Below are positions 43,586 through 55,291 of a stretch of 64,000 nucleotides of DNA, piece after piece (position 1 is the stretch's first letter; the number at the start of each line of letters is the position of its first letter). Under the pieces are notes generated by a model. That model had not been told where the DNA came from and did no database searches. It saw nothing but the letters and a program-made list of their open reading frames with translations. The stretch is from Zopfochytrium polystomum. Taxonomy: Eukaryota > Chytridiomycota > Chytridiomycetes > Chytridiales > Chytridiaceae. The DNA lies in the NCBI GenBank assembly GCA_025765615.1, contig JAIVFJ010000108.1:156468-220467 (forward strand), given 5' to 3'. A program made the position numbers and the translations under genes.

Positions 43586-46500
43586 ATGATGGAAGACAGG
43601 CTTGTCCACTGCTTTTACGCCTCCGCCCCTGCCGACACCGCCGACGCCCACCACGTCAACAACAGCAACAGTATCATCGGCAACAGCAATAACAAAAACA
43701 ACAGCAGCAACAGCACCTTCAGCAACGGCAACGGCATCGACAACGGCTGGACATCCCCCACGGCACGCAACAGTGCTGGCACGCCGGCGGAAGGTTCATC
43801 CGCCGCCGAAGCCGCAGCCCCACCACCACCTTGGCCTTCCGTGCCTCAAGCAGGTTTGTTTATGTTTGGGTCCGTCTGTCTGTATGGCCAGTGGGTCCGT
43901 CAGTCATGCTATCTGACGGACTGTCCGGCCAGCAGTCTGTCTGTCTGTCTGTCCGTCTGTCTGTCTGTCTGTCTGTCCGTCTGTCTGTCTGTCTGTCTGT
44001 CTGTCGTCTCCAATTTTTTTTTCTCTCCTTCCTTTTAATTTTTTTTCTTTGTTTTTTTTTTCTTTTTTTTCTGTTCTCGTTGATGCAATTACCACTCGCT
44101 GATGCCCTCGCCGCCCCCGCCGCCCTTGGCCTTCCTGCCCACGGCCGCCGCAGCAGCCGCCTTCTCGTCTCACACGCTTTCTTCTGCAGACTCCGACCCC
44201 GCCTCCTCGCCTGCACCGGTTCTCTCCGCAGCAAGGTTCCGCGGATGGGCATCGGCATCGGCAGCCGCAGCAGCAGGGGTCCCGCTCGCCTTCCAACCAC
44301 CACCACCGCCGGCCACTGGCGACCCCTCTGACGCCGCCGCTGCCGCCGCCACCGCCGAAGCCTCGTCTTCCTCCTCCTCCTCCTCCTCCTCGCTCATTGG
44401 ATCGTCAAGCAGCATCAGTACCCGCCCCGCCTACCTCTTCTCCTCGTGGAGCATTCCGTCAATAAGTGCAAAACGCTGGGGTCGACGGCCGGTCCCCTCG
44501 TCGTCTGCGTCGTCGTCGTCGTCCGCTCCCGCACCACCAGCAGCACAAGAAGCGGAGGCAGAAAGCACTCCTTCGCAGTCAGAGGCCTTGTCCGCGTCCG
44601 CCTCGTCTCTCATCTCTGTCATCGCAGCCGCCACCACACCGTCAGCCGCTGGCGCGGGATCGTCCCCGCCTCGTCCTGCAAAACTGAAGAAGCCTCGAAA
44701 ACTGACGCCTCTGATTCGTAGATGGTAAGGCGATGCCTCGGTCTGAATCCAAATCGATCACACTTAACTTTTCACCAACCGTCAGGTCGTGTGAACCATG
44801 CCGCACTCGAAAGATTAAATGCGACGGTGTCCGACCGATATGTGGCCTCTGCGTCAAGCGAGGACTCCCCGAGTCATGCCTCTTTCTTGGCCTAAAAGAG
44901 AAAGAGAAGCCAGCGTCCGACTTGGTGGACGAAAACGACGAATATGCAGCGTCGAATGGATTAACTGCCCCATGCCAGCAGCCGCCGGGCAGCGAAGAGG
45001 TTGTGGAATCACTTCAGGATCTTCTGTTGAAGGCGAGCCTTCAGGAAAACTTTTCAAAGATTACTTTCTTCCCACCGGATGACGAACCGTTACCGCCGGA
45101 GGATCATCCGTTGACAGTCCTGCCACTGCGTCCAGGGGCAGATCCTCTTGAGCAAGAAATTCTCACCGAAGCATTTTTTAGCTCAAGGTACATGATGATT
45201 CGGATCGTCCACAAGAAGTCTTTTCTGGACAATTTGAATCGAGAGCCACTGCTCTTGCGGTATGGTGCCTGCCGTGATTTTCCGCCAGGATTACATTTTT
45301 TAACGCCCTTCCCCTCGCCCCCCGCTTTTCCTAGTGCTGCCATATGTGCCTACGGCGCGTTAGACCCCGCCATGGTTAATTTTCCAATGTCAGTGCTTAC
45401 CTGGTACATAGATATCGCGCGCTCGCAAGTTCCAACAACTCTGGACCTGCCATGCATCAAACATCTTCAAGGACTGTTGATTCTGGGAATGGCATCAGCG
45501 AGTTGAGTACCACCGTGGAGCTTTTAAGTTTTCGTCTCCCTTCTCCTTGTTATTGATCCCATATCAACCGCGCCGTGCTTTGCTTTTTGGATTCCGCATT
45601 CTCAGTCATGGGGAAAATTGAGCTTTCGCGCATCCATTACGGCATGGCGATTCGACTGGTACTATTTTTTCTTCCCACAACTGGTCGCTGACGTTCTTCC
45701 ATAGGGCCATTACCTCCAGGTCGAAGTTGACCCTGACGAACTTCCATACAGCATATCACCGATCGAAAAAGAACTACGACGTCGATTATGGTGGAGATTG
45801 TTTCTAAGCGAGCAGTGTATGCGCCTTCATTTTTTATGATGGTCCATCGTTGGTTCATTTCTTCCAATGCCTTGCTAATCTGTGTTATCATTGGATTCCT
45901 TCGTAGATCTTTCAAGTACTCTAACTCGGCCTGCTGGAATAATCGAACCTCGGGATATCTCTATTCGACCCAAACTACCGTGTTCAGACGCGGATTGGTA
46001 CTCCACGGATCCCAACGCGGTTTCAGCGATGACTCCCATGCCTGTCGGAAACCATTTGGAGGCCTATCACTCGCTAATAAAACTCCAAAACGAGTCCTTG
46101 CAAGCTGCTGCTATCCTCAACTCATGTCAGTCCCCAGCAACCGAGCGGAACCAAGAGTACGTGTTTAGGGAGATCAGAGCCAAGCTGGAGGGATGGCGGC
46201 GGTCTACGGATCCCAATCTTATCTTGGACATCAACGACATTGAAGGAGCGACTGCGAGGCTCGCATCAGTGACGAAAGGGGGTTCTGAATGGTCGCCCCC
46301 GGAGCGACTGATCGATTATGCCTGCTTCTATCATTCTACTGTGCTAGCACTTGCCCTTCCATTCGTACGACGGTATCTGTCAAGCTTGCTTTCGATGGTA
46401 TACTCCGCGTCTGAGCGTCCGGAACCGAGAACATCTCTGGATGACGTTTCGGACTGCTGGAACGCCATGCACCGTCAAGGGCACGACGACGCCGACGCCC

Positions 46501-47647
46501 ACCCTCGCGATCAGTCGTCCGCAGCGGAGCGGCTCGCCCGCCTGCACGGCATCTTCGTGGCGGCGATCCCGGCGGCCCGCGCCATCGCGACCCTGTGCGT
46601 GGTGATCCGGCGGTCCGGCATGCACTTGACGATCCTGAGCGTGCTGCCTGTGGTGCTAGCGTTGGACTTTCTTTCGCTGGCGAACGCCGTCTTTGCGCTC
46701 GCCGCGATGCCGGTGACCGGGCCGGCCGAAGAGGCAGCGTTCGCGCGGGTCGGCCTGGACGCCGTCAGCGTGGCCCTTGCCGCCGCTGGTGCGGGAGTCG
46801 CCAAGAACGTTGGAGGACGCCGCTCCGGCGGCGACGGGGAAGAAGGCGGAAGAACCGCGGGCAGCGGGGGCAACGAATCGGGATACGCCGGCACGCGGGC
46901 GATGATTGGCGCGATCCTGCTGGAGGTGGAGGCCGGCCGGCAGCTGATGCCCGTCTTGGCGGCTCCCTACGCATTTTTTTTCCGCGCTGGTCGCTGGCGA
47001 CTGGGACACGGCGGCGCGCCTGGCCATGCTGGGCAAGCCGTCCGCGGGCGGGATGGCGTGCACCAGCGGCGGGAGGAGCGGCGCCGCTTCATCCAGGTCG
47101 CGGTCCTTTCCTGCGTCGTTGGCGGGGGCGGCGTCTGCAACGGGCGGCGCCTTTCCGCCCTCGGTCTCGGCTGCGTTTGGCGTTGGCGGCGGCATCGGCA
47201 ACTCTGGCGAACCGTTGCTGCAGCCGGCAGAGGCTGCGATCGGAGGCGGCGGCGACCCGACGATATGGGACGTTTGCGCGCGGAACTGGATCGAATGGTG
47301 GGGCGTGGTCAACACTGTTGCGGACGTCCAGATGGTGGAGGACATTCGCAGTTCGCTGCAGCTTGCGTCGATGGGTTTTGGCGCCGTGGGCAGCGGCAGC
47401 AGCACGGCGGCGGAGGCGGCGGAGATATGGCAAGGGCCGAGTCTGCCGCCCCCGCCGCCACTGCCGCTTCAGCAGCACCAGCTGCTGCAGCAGGTCTTTT
47501 CGCCTCAATACAGGGGAGCGGCGGGGCTGCAGGTCGCTCTCGCACGCTTCGATCTTGGCGGGGGCGGCGGCGAGCAACCTGTTTTTCCCTACGGGTGGCG
47601 ACTTTGACGGGAGGTTCGAGGAATGGTGCCAAGCGCTCTCTCGGTGA
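43586..47647 (+). CDS. fungal Zn2Cys6 transcription factor (paralogue 1)
   Basis: Exons 43586-43853, 44190-44724, 44786-45259, 45335-45501, 45606-45658, 45705-45816, 45907 to about 47647. A Ser/Ala/Asn-rich N-terminus precedes a complete zinc cluster at about 44790-44885: C-x2-C-x6-C-x6-C-x2-C-x8-C (SCEPCRTRKIKCDG, then ICGLCVKRG). The fungal_trans middle region follows (FPMSVLTWYIDIARSQ, SRIHYGMAIRL, EKELRRRLWWRLFLSEQ). These bind CGG-type DNA repeats as nuclear regulators; the targets are unknown. The frame breaks at the T8 run 46974-46981, where one T fewer gives VAGDWDTAARLAML, and again near 47550-47585 before RFEEWCQALSR. Both look like homopolymer indels. The start is the first of two ATGs. 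Confidence 0.82.
43931..44005 (+). repeat. (CTGT)n in intron 1 of transcription factor 1
   Basis: CTGT/CCGT tetranucleotide repeat within intron 43854-44189, followed by a T-rich tract and the acceptor CTTCTGCAG at 44181-44189. Confidence 0.9.
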
Positions 47648-48085
47648 CGGCGACCGGAAGCACAGCGGACGCCGTCGGGGGCGGCGGCGGCGGTGTCGTC
47701 TTGGTGGGCAGGGCCGGCTCGGCGGGCAGCGGCATCGGGACGGCCGGGTCGCTTCACCACCAACAGCAGCTTTCGGGATAGTAGAGCTCGAGCCAGAAGT
47801 GATCTCGCTGTTTTTTTTTTTTTTTTTTAATAGTTTCACAGAACCGGAGGGAAAAAAATTTATACAGATCAGTGCACTCCGGGGAAACTCGTCGACGACT
47901 TGCGCGGCGCGCGCGTGGGGGGATTTCTCGTACTGCTGGGGGAGGGGTGGAGGGCGGTGAGGGCGGTGAGGGCGGGGAGGGCGGGGAGGGCAGGGAGGGG
48001 GGGAAGTGGAGGGAGGGTGAGGTTGGGGAAAGGCAGGTCGTGTTAAATAATGAAATATTTGACGGCAACCTCAGCCCCGAGAGCC

Positions 48086-48152
<67 letters not shown>

Positions 48153-48566
48153 CAGAGAGAGAAGAAAGAAAGAATCGACGAACCAGGTTTATATTGGCAA
48201 GGGGCCCAAAGATGTTCCTTCCCGTTTGAGATCCGTCCGAGCCAGCAGCGGAGGTGCACGGGCCGAACAAGACCAGAAACGGATTGATGAAGGCGACGGA
48301 AAACGATGCAGCTCTTACTAAAATCGAAAACTGAAAAAGGAGAGAAAATCGAAAAAGAAAGAAAAAAACAAACAGGCAAAAGCTTGCCGAGCTTTTGTTT
48401 TTACTTTTTTTTTTTAAATTGTGGAGGACAGAGACAGAGACAGAGACAGAGACAGAGACAGAGACAGAGACAGAGACAGAGACAGAGACAGAGACAGAGA
48501 GAGAGACAGAGACCCGCAGAGAGGACGGCATGGAGAACGGACGCCGCCGCCGCCGCCACCGCAAAA
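47648..48566. other. intergenic between the two transcription factor paralogues
   Basis: Contains a T run (about 47811-47828), a (GGGC/GGAG)-rich minisatellite-like stretch (about 47940-48020), (GA)n (about 48091-48148) and an (ACAGAG)n hexanucleotide array (about 48425-48510). No gene. Confidence 0.85.
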
Positions 48567-51500
48567 ATGTCACAACCAGCTCCACGGGCCGCCGCCTCCG
48601 CCGACTCCGCAACGGGCTTGGCCCCGCTCAGTAGCAGTCAGTAGCAGCAGCGCATCCCCCCCGTCTGTCTTCCTTCGCAACCACAACTAACTCCACCACC
48701 CCACTACAGCCTCGCTTTCCTCGTTTCCTTCACTTTCCGGCTCGCCGCGATCGTCAGCGCCAGCATCATCGCCTTTCTCGTCCCTATCACCATCACCTTC
48801 CTCCTCCTCCGACTCGTCCTCATTCTCGCCATCATCATCTTCATCATCTTCATATTCGTCGTCATTGCCATCTGCACCATTGTTGCTCTCGTCCTGGTCA
48901 TCGCCGTCGTCACTGTTGCCGTCCTCGTCGTCCATGTCCTCGCTGCCGCCGCTGGCGACCTCCGCGACGTCCACCGCGGCCGCGGCCCGACGCGTGCCCA
49001 CCGCCCTCCGATCACCAGCTGCTATGAACGAAATCGAGGAGGAGGGGGAGCGAGAGGAACCAGAGCAGGAGCTGCGAGACGTCGGCGAGGAGACGACTGC
49101 CACGCCGGATGTGCCGGTGCGGCCAACAACACAACAGCAACAACTGCAGCAGCAGCAGCACCAGCAGCAGCAATCGTTGGGCGGGTCGGCCAAAGTACAG
49201 CTGCGGGCCAGCTTGAGCAGCGCAAGGTGGGTCAAAAGAAGAAAGTGAGAGAGCAAGCGAGAGAGACACAGAGAGAGAGAAAGATAAGACAAGCGCGACC
49301 CTCGTTGGGACTAAAACTCCAAACTCCTCAAACTAACCTTCAACACACACACACACACACTACTCAGAGTCTGCATAGCCTGCAAAAGGCGGAGCAGCAG
49401 CAGCAGCAGCACCAGCGGCGTGCAGGTTTTCAGCGACGGCTCGCGAACAGCGCGCTGCCGCTGCGCCGCGTCGACCATCAGAGTCACAGGAGGCGGCGGC
49501 GTCGGCAAACACGGCAAAGGCGAAAACGGCGGCCTTGCCGCTGCAGCGGGGGCTCGCGTCCCTCCAAAGCAGTCTCAGCAACAGTCGCACAGTCACTTGC
49601 CTCGCAAGCGAAAGGCACACTCCTCCTCCTCCCACTCCACTACCTCCACCACCACCACCACCCCCTCCATCTCATCTTCATCCACAGTATCGTTCTCCTC
49701 GCAGCTGCCCCAGCAGGATCACGGCCGCATTGCGGTCGTGGACGCCGCTGCCGCCGAGCGCAAGGGGCCGGACGTTCATCACAATGACAGCGACGGGGGC
49801 CGCGGCGACGGCGCGACGACGACGACAACGACGTCTCCGGCGAGCCTCGCTCTCCTGCTGGCAACGAGCCTGCGGCTCGTGCACTTCCCGCCGGTCGACC
49901 AGCCGCTCTCGCCGCGCGCGGCGGAACTCCTGGCCGCCGACGGCGTGCCGGTGGCGCCGGCCGCGACCCTGCCGCCGCGTCCGGGGGCCGCCGTAGACCC
50001 CACCGAGGAGGAGGCGCGCCTCGTCGATGCGTTTTTTTTCGCCCAAACTGCCAGATTTTTCAGGTTGTGCACCGCCGGTCGTACCTCGAGCGGCTCGCTG
50101 CTTCTGCCGTCACGCCGGTTATGAGGTGGGACCCCCGTAGTTGTTGCTCTTTCCGTCCCTTTCCGGCACAGCAATCCAAGGCCGAACAACCCCGCCCTAA
50201 AAATCTATTGTTTGCAACACCTTTTTAGGGCTGCCGTGTGTGCGTTGGGAGCGTTTGAAGCTGGAATGATCGGCCTTCCGTACTCGGTGTTCACGTGGTA
50301 CTACAGTTTTGCGCGCTCGCAATCGATGGTTGCCGCGATCGAGCCGACGCTCGAAGGGCTGCAGACTTGGTTAATCCTGGGCTACGCGTCCCTGCGTTGA
50401 GTAACAAGCTTTTTAATTCTTTCCGCTGCTTACTTCCTTTTCTTGTTGTCTGGTGTTGAAAAAACGTTGACGGTGCGAACTTTCGTACTTTTGAATAATC
50501 TTCGCAGTCCTCGGCAAGTCTTCGGTTAGCCGGCTGCAGTTTGGAATGGCCTGTCGAATGGTACGGACCGTGTCGATGTTTGTTGTCTTTGTCGCATCAT
50601 TGAATGGGCCGCTTCGCTCTTTCCTGCTTGCACCTCAATCAACAACAAGGCTGTGCTGCTGAAGTTGGACGTTGATCCCGATGATCTTGACGGCGACATG
50701 TCGGTTGTAGAGAAGGAGGTGCGACGGCGATGTTGGTGGACTTGCTACCTCGCAGACCGACGTCAGTTTCGCTTCCCTTCGTGCGACAGATGCAGCTCAC
50801 CACAACTAAAAAACTTCACCGTCGCCTCCCCCCAATTAAAACAGTTTCTGCCGCGGCCGCGGGCCGTCCCGCCGTCATTCCAGCCATAAGCAAATCCGTC
50901 AAATCTCCCTGCGCAGAGAGCCTGTGGCTGTCGCTGGACTCTTCGGCCGTCCCCATGCTAGCGTCACTCTCCCCACAGCGCCACACCATGGCGTTCATTC
51001 CCGTCTTTGAGATGCACAGCCACGTGATGACGATCGCGTGGCGCCTGCCGCTCCTGACCCCGCCGTCCGCGCTGACCGAAACCTGTCTCCACATCAAGGA
51101 GCTCCACAAGCAGCTGGCCGTCTGGCGCCGCTCGACGGACTGGCGCCTGCTGCTGGACGTCGATCGCATCGACGAGTGGCTGTCCGCCGCGCTGTTGGAC
51201 GAACGAGGCGAGGACGCGACGGACCCCGACCACCACCACCACCAAAATCGCCCGGCGGCGCACCTTTCGCCACCGTGGGAGTGGGCCGTCGTCCTCGCCA
51301 TGTTCGAGCGCCTCGTCTTCCTCCCGCTGTGCATCCCCGCCATGCCGCGCTTCGTCGCCGCCCTGGTCTCCGCGCGGCAGCTCGGTTACGCCTACCCGCC
51401 GCCGGCGCCGCCGCACCCACCGCCTTCCCTCACCACGCGGCGACCCGCGCGGCTTCCCTTTGCGCGCTCCTCCTCCTCCTCCTCCACCGCCGCCCTGGGC

Positions 51501-52901
51501 TTTGGCCCCCCCCATCGCGCCTTCCCACCCACCGCCATCGACTCCCCGCCGCCCATCCCCGAGGCCGCCCTGGCCGCGCTGGACGGCGGGCGCGCCGTCT
51601 TTGCGCAAGGGCTCGCAGCGGCGACGGGCATCGCCAAGATCGCGGCGGCGGTGCACCGCGCCGGGCTCACGACGCCCGTCGTCGCCATCCGCGTGCTGCT
51701 CGTCGCCGCGTCGTTTCTCGCGCTGGCCGTGCCCGCGGCGGAACTGCTGGCGTCGTCGTCGCCGCCGACGAGAGGCGGCGGCGACGACGACGAGGAATCG
51801 AAGCGGGGCGAGGGAGAGGAAGGGGAGGACGACGACGGCGACGACGAGGACGACGACTTCGAAGAGGAAGATGAGCCGGAGAAGGAGGAAGACGACGAAG
51901 ACGAATACGAGGGCGACGACGGCGGCGACGGCAGGCGCGGCTCGAGGACGGGGTATGCGGGGAGCCGCGCGCGGACCGCGGTGGCGGCGGAGGACGCGAC
52001 GCAGACGGTGGCGGCGGTGCGCCGTCATTTGCGGGTCCTGGCGAGCGCGATGAAGGCCAGCAGCCCGTCGAACCCGGTGCTAAGCGAGGCCGGCGGCTTT
52101 TTCGCGGGACTGCTGGCGGCCGGCGGCGCGCAGAAGAGACGCGCGGGAGAGACCGACGCCGACAGCGGGGCGACAGCTGCCGCCGCTCGCACCGCCGCGC
52201 ACAGATGGAGCGGCGACGGCCGTGGCCGGGGCGGCGAGGGGGCGGAGCGGTCGCTGTCGGACGTGGCCGCAAGGTTCTGGAGCGGGTGGGAGCGCGTGCT
52301 GGTGTCCGTGCCGGGCTCCGGCATCAAGGCGCTCGTGGCGGAGACGTGGGCGGCGGCCGGCGCCGAGCTGCTGCGGCAACGGCGGGAGCGGCTGGCGCGG
52401 CGGCGGCAGAGGTGGAAGCGCCGTCATCGCTCGGAGGTCACGCAGCTGCCGCCTTCGACGTCGTCGTCGCCGTCGGCATCGCTGCCCCCTTTTTTGGAAG
52501 AGCCCTACTCTAGCCCTGCGGCCGTCGCGCCCGCTGCCTTTGTCATCCCCGCGCACTCGGCATTCGTCGCCGACGACGCCGCGGCCGCACCACCGCCAGC
52601 GCTCTTCTGCACCCCCGTCGGCATCGGCGGCGGCGTTCCCTTTGACGTGCAGCCGACCGTGCCGTTCCCCGACACGCCATATCCTGCCGCGCTGCAGAGC
52701 TGGCTGACGCCCAGCGCCGCCTCCTCCTCCTCCTCCGCCGTCTCCGCCAGCGCAAGCGCGACGACGGGGTTCGCCGTGGGCGACGACCCGGACGACCCGG
52801 CGTCGTTTGAGGCGTGGTGCAAAGCGCTGCCCATCCTTCGCGGCGTCTTTTCCCCGAACATTGGGGACAGCGCCGGCGGTGGCGTCGGCTCTTTCTTTTG
52901 A
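48567..52901 (+). CDS. Zn2Cys6-type transcription factor (paralogue 2) with degenerate zinc cluster
   Basis: Exons 48567-48630, 48710-49226, 49368-50125, 50229-50395, 50509-50560, 50650-50761, 50845-52901. It aligns with paralogue 1 over the middle region (LPYSVFTWYYSFARSQ, SRLQFGMACRM, EKEVRRRCWWTCYLADR, FEAWCKALPI), and four introns sit at the same codons and phases. The zinc cluster is damaged: VCIACKRR keeps the first two cysteines, a Ser-rich insertion follows, and the part matching KxCDGSRP reads VFSDGSRTARCRC. One T is missing at 50056-50060, where the frame switches to QVVHRRSYLERL. Long Gly/Ala/acidic insertions expand it. A sequence-specific regulator by descent; DNA binding is doubtful. 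Confidence 0.78.
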
Positions 52902-53444
52902 TTTTTTGAGACGAAGCGTTACATCTCGATTTTTGGGTGCATGATGGTTGGACTGCATGAAGCATAAGGTTATATTTTTTTCTTCCCTACTGAGATGGGA
53001 TTGGGCAGTTTCAAAGCATTTTTTCTCACCAAATGGCATCTATATTAAGGTTCTTTGGGGGGCCGGGTGGGCCGGGTGGGTTTACCGCGTGGCTTGTCAC
53101 GGAAGTTCAAACAACAGCGTAAAATCGTGTGTTTTGTGTGACGGCCTTTTCAGCGAAAGCAGCATTTATTCTTGGTGGTGTTTACTGTACATACGGAAGA
53201 AATAATTCTCAGTACAGTAAGCACCAATTAGTATCGCCGCCGTTTTGGGAAGGGCGGACGGACGGAGGAACGCGTTCGCAGAACATGTGCAGAGAAGAAG
53301 CGATGGAACACACACACACGGGAGGGGCATTCACTACCGAACGGTTAGCGGGTTCTGAACCACCACCACCCACACGGCCCGCACGGCTTGAGTGCCCCAC
53401 ACACAATAATATTGATTGCGCGCGCCGTCCCAAATTGGATTTTG

Positions 53445-53592
53445 TGATTTCCCCGACATTGAACCCCATGTTTTCCCCGCACAGAGCAGGCAGATAGACC
53501 ACCCCCCGCCTGTCGGGGCCTACCCATTTCCCCTGACAAGAAGTTCTTTTGCCAAAATAATTATGGGGTCGCTGAAAAGCCCTCCAATTTTG
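53445..53592 (-). repeat. dispersed repeat, copy B
   Basis: Reverse complement carries the same ordered blocks as 1549-1668 (GGCTTTTCAGCGAC, CCATAATTATTTT, GTCAGGGGA, CAATGTCGGGGAAATC). Slightly longer than copy A at its left part. Confidence 0.7.
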
Positions 53593-53861
53593 AGTGAAAC
53601 GCACAATATTCCAACCAAAAAAAAAAAAAAGAAAGAAAGAAAGAAAGAAAAAAGGGGTGAAAAGTCTGTGTTTGCACGCAGTTTTCCTTTTTCCGTTGCA
53701 AATCAATCGAGCGTTCCGCCATCACGGCAGTTTTCCCTCGGGTCTAAGCGGAATTTGAAATGCGGAGTCAAATATGATTTACATTACAAAGCAATCACGC
53801 ACCACTTTACCAATCACACATTTTTTAAACATCACCGGAGTTCCGCTGGAGCGGCGCCTCG

Positions 53862-53868
53862 TATAAAA
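53862..53868 (+). promoter_or_regulatory. TATA box of the quinone oxidoreductase gene
   Basis: TATAAAA 133 bp upstream of the ATG at 53995, followed by a CA/CT-rich leader. One of few clear TATA boxes in the window outside the LTRs. Confidence 0.6.
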
Positions 53869-53994
53869 TGCTCTCGTCACAGCCAGACCGAAACAAACTC
53901 CACACACAGACACACACACTCACTCACTCACTAACAAGTAAACGCCACCCTCCCTTCTCCAACTTTCAGACCAAAAATCACCTTCCGTCGAGCA

Positions 53995-54858
53995 ATGTCC
54001 TTCGCCGTCTCTGCCGCCACGGGCAATCTGGGAAAGATCGTAGTTGACATCTTTGCCGACAAGAAGCTGCCCGTCATTGCCCTAGCCCGCGATCCCACCA
54101 AAGTTCGCGCCGGCGTCGAGGCCCGCAAGTTCGACTACAGCTCGGACGTCGCCACCCTCGCGGCGGCCCTGGCTGGCGTGAAAACATTCATTCTCATCTC
54201 CAGCGGCGACATCCACGCCGACCGCTTCCTGCAGCACAAGAACGCCGTCGACGCCGCCAAGCAGGCCGGCGTGACCACGATCCTGTACACGTCCCTCGTG
54301 CGCGCGCCGACGTCGGAGCTGAGCCTGGCGGCGGCGCACAAGGCCACCGAGGAGTACATCGCCGCGTCCGGGCTGAACCACGTGTTCCTCCGCAACGGGT
54401 GGTACCTCGAGAACTGGACGGGCCAGCTGGGCGTCCACCTGCAGTACGGGCAGATCCTCAACGCCACGCACGGCGCAAAGGTGTCGCCGGCCACCCGCGG
54501 CGACTACGCCGCGGCGGCCGTCGCGGCCGCGGTCCTCGCCAGCGAAGGGAAGCCGGTCAAGGAAGCGTACGAGCTCGGCGGCGAGGCTATCACGCTGGAG
54601 GACTTGACGGCCGAGATCTCGCTGCACGCGGGCAAGCCGTGCAAGTCGGCAGACGTGCCGGTCGAGGAGTTCCACAAGCAGTTTTTGGGGTTCGGGCTGC
54701 CGCCGGTCATTGTGGATATGTTGGCGTCGTCGGAGGCGGCGGCCGCAAAGGGAGGCTTGTACGTTGAGACGACGGACTTGGTCGAGTTGATTGGCCGCCA
54801 GCCGTACAGCTGGAAGCTGCATGTGAAGGAGGCTGTTGCTGCGCTGCCTTCGGCCTGA
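53995..54858 (+). CDS. type 2 NAD(P)H:quinone oxidoreductase (QOR2/YtfG-like, NmrA family)
   Basis: Intronless, 287 residues, the normal length of QOR2 enzymes, which reduce quinones with NADPH in the cytosol. The N-terminal Rossmann fold starts with MSFAVSAATGNLGK (G-x-x-G-x-x-G-type loop in its NmrA form). Further family blocks: ALARDPTKVRAG, FDYSSDVATLAAALAGV, FILISSGDIHADRFLQHKN, TILYTSLVRAPTS, FLRNGWYLENWTGQL, ATRGDYAAAAVAAAVLA, YELGGEAITLEDLTAEIS and a final KGGLYVETTDLVELIGR. It lacks the catalytic Tyr-x3-Lys of classical short-chain dehydrogenases, as expected for this family. The bacterial-like sequence and absence of introns could reflect old horizontal transfer, though its GC-rich codon use matches its neighbours. 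Confidence 0.92.
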   Translation: MSFAVSAATGNLGKIVVDIFADKKLPVIALARDPTKVRAGVEARKFDYSSDVATLAAALAGVKTFILISSGDIHADRFLQHKNAVDAAKQAGVTTILYTSLVRAPTSELSLAAAHKATEEYIAASGLNHVFLRNGWYLENWTGQLGVHLQYGQILNATHGAKVSPATRGDYAAAAVAAAVLASEGKPVKEAYELGGEAITLEDLTAEISLHAGKPCKSADVPVEEFHKQFLGFGLPPVIVDMLASSEAAAAKGGLYVETTDLVELIGRQPYSWKLHVKEAVAALPSA

Positions 54859-54886
54859 GTTGGACGACCCCAAACTATGATTTTCA

Positions 54887-54892
54887 AATAAA
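54887..54892 (+). terminator. polyadenylation signal AATAAA
   Basis: AATAAA 28 bases after the stop codon of the quinone oxidoreductase gene. Confidence 0.65.
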
Positions 54893-55291
54893 TGTGAAAA
54901 GTTGTCGTGCTCGTTCGCTCATTTGACCTGGTGTGCGCTGTTCAGAGTATTCGGATGTGAGAAGCCCACCAGCACGCCGAACCACTTCCTCAACCCGGAC
55001 CCGGCTGGCGCCGTTACTGCACGCGCGGCAAGCCCAGAAACAACGGTTTCAAAGGCCACGGTCTCATCATTGGTTTGTTTTTTCTCTCCCAGCTCTTTCT
55101 TCACCCAAACCCAAACCACTGCGCTCCTCTTAATCTGTCGACTTGCGGACTGCTCCACCCTGTTGGAGTTTTTGTTTTCCACCAGTACGCCCCCTCATGG
55201 GTTTTGGTTGTTTTTTCTGATTTCTTTCCCACCAACGTGCCCCTTTTAGCCCTACACGTTGCGCGGTCTGTTTCAGGACCTTGACAGACAT
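54893..55291. other. intergenic, nothing supported
   Basis: About 400 bp of mixed sequence with short open frames on both strands and no recognisable content. A poly-T tract (about 55329-55354) follows. Confidence 0.55.

Larger units (their letters stand above)
52902..53994. other. intergenic, contains dispersed repeat copy B and QOR2 promoter
   Basis: About 1.1 kb. 53445-53592 is the inverted repeat copy. 53618-53655 is an A/G-rich simple tract. A CCAAT-type motif near 53809, the TATA box at 53862 and a CA/CT-repeat leader precede the quinone reductase ATG. No gene is supported. Confidence 0.65.

Noticed and set aside
45882..47960. A single 692-codon frame covering transcription factor 1 3' half and beyond
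   Set aside because: After 46981 the frame becomes Arg/Gly nonsense, while another frame continues conserved-looking sequence; the extension past 47647 is a shadow frame.
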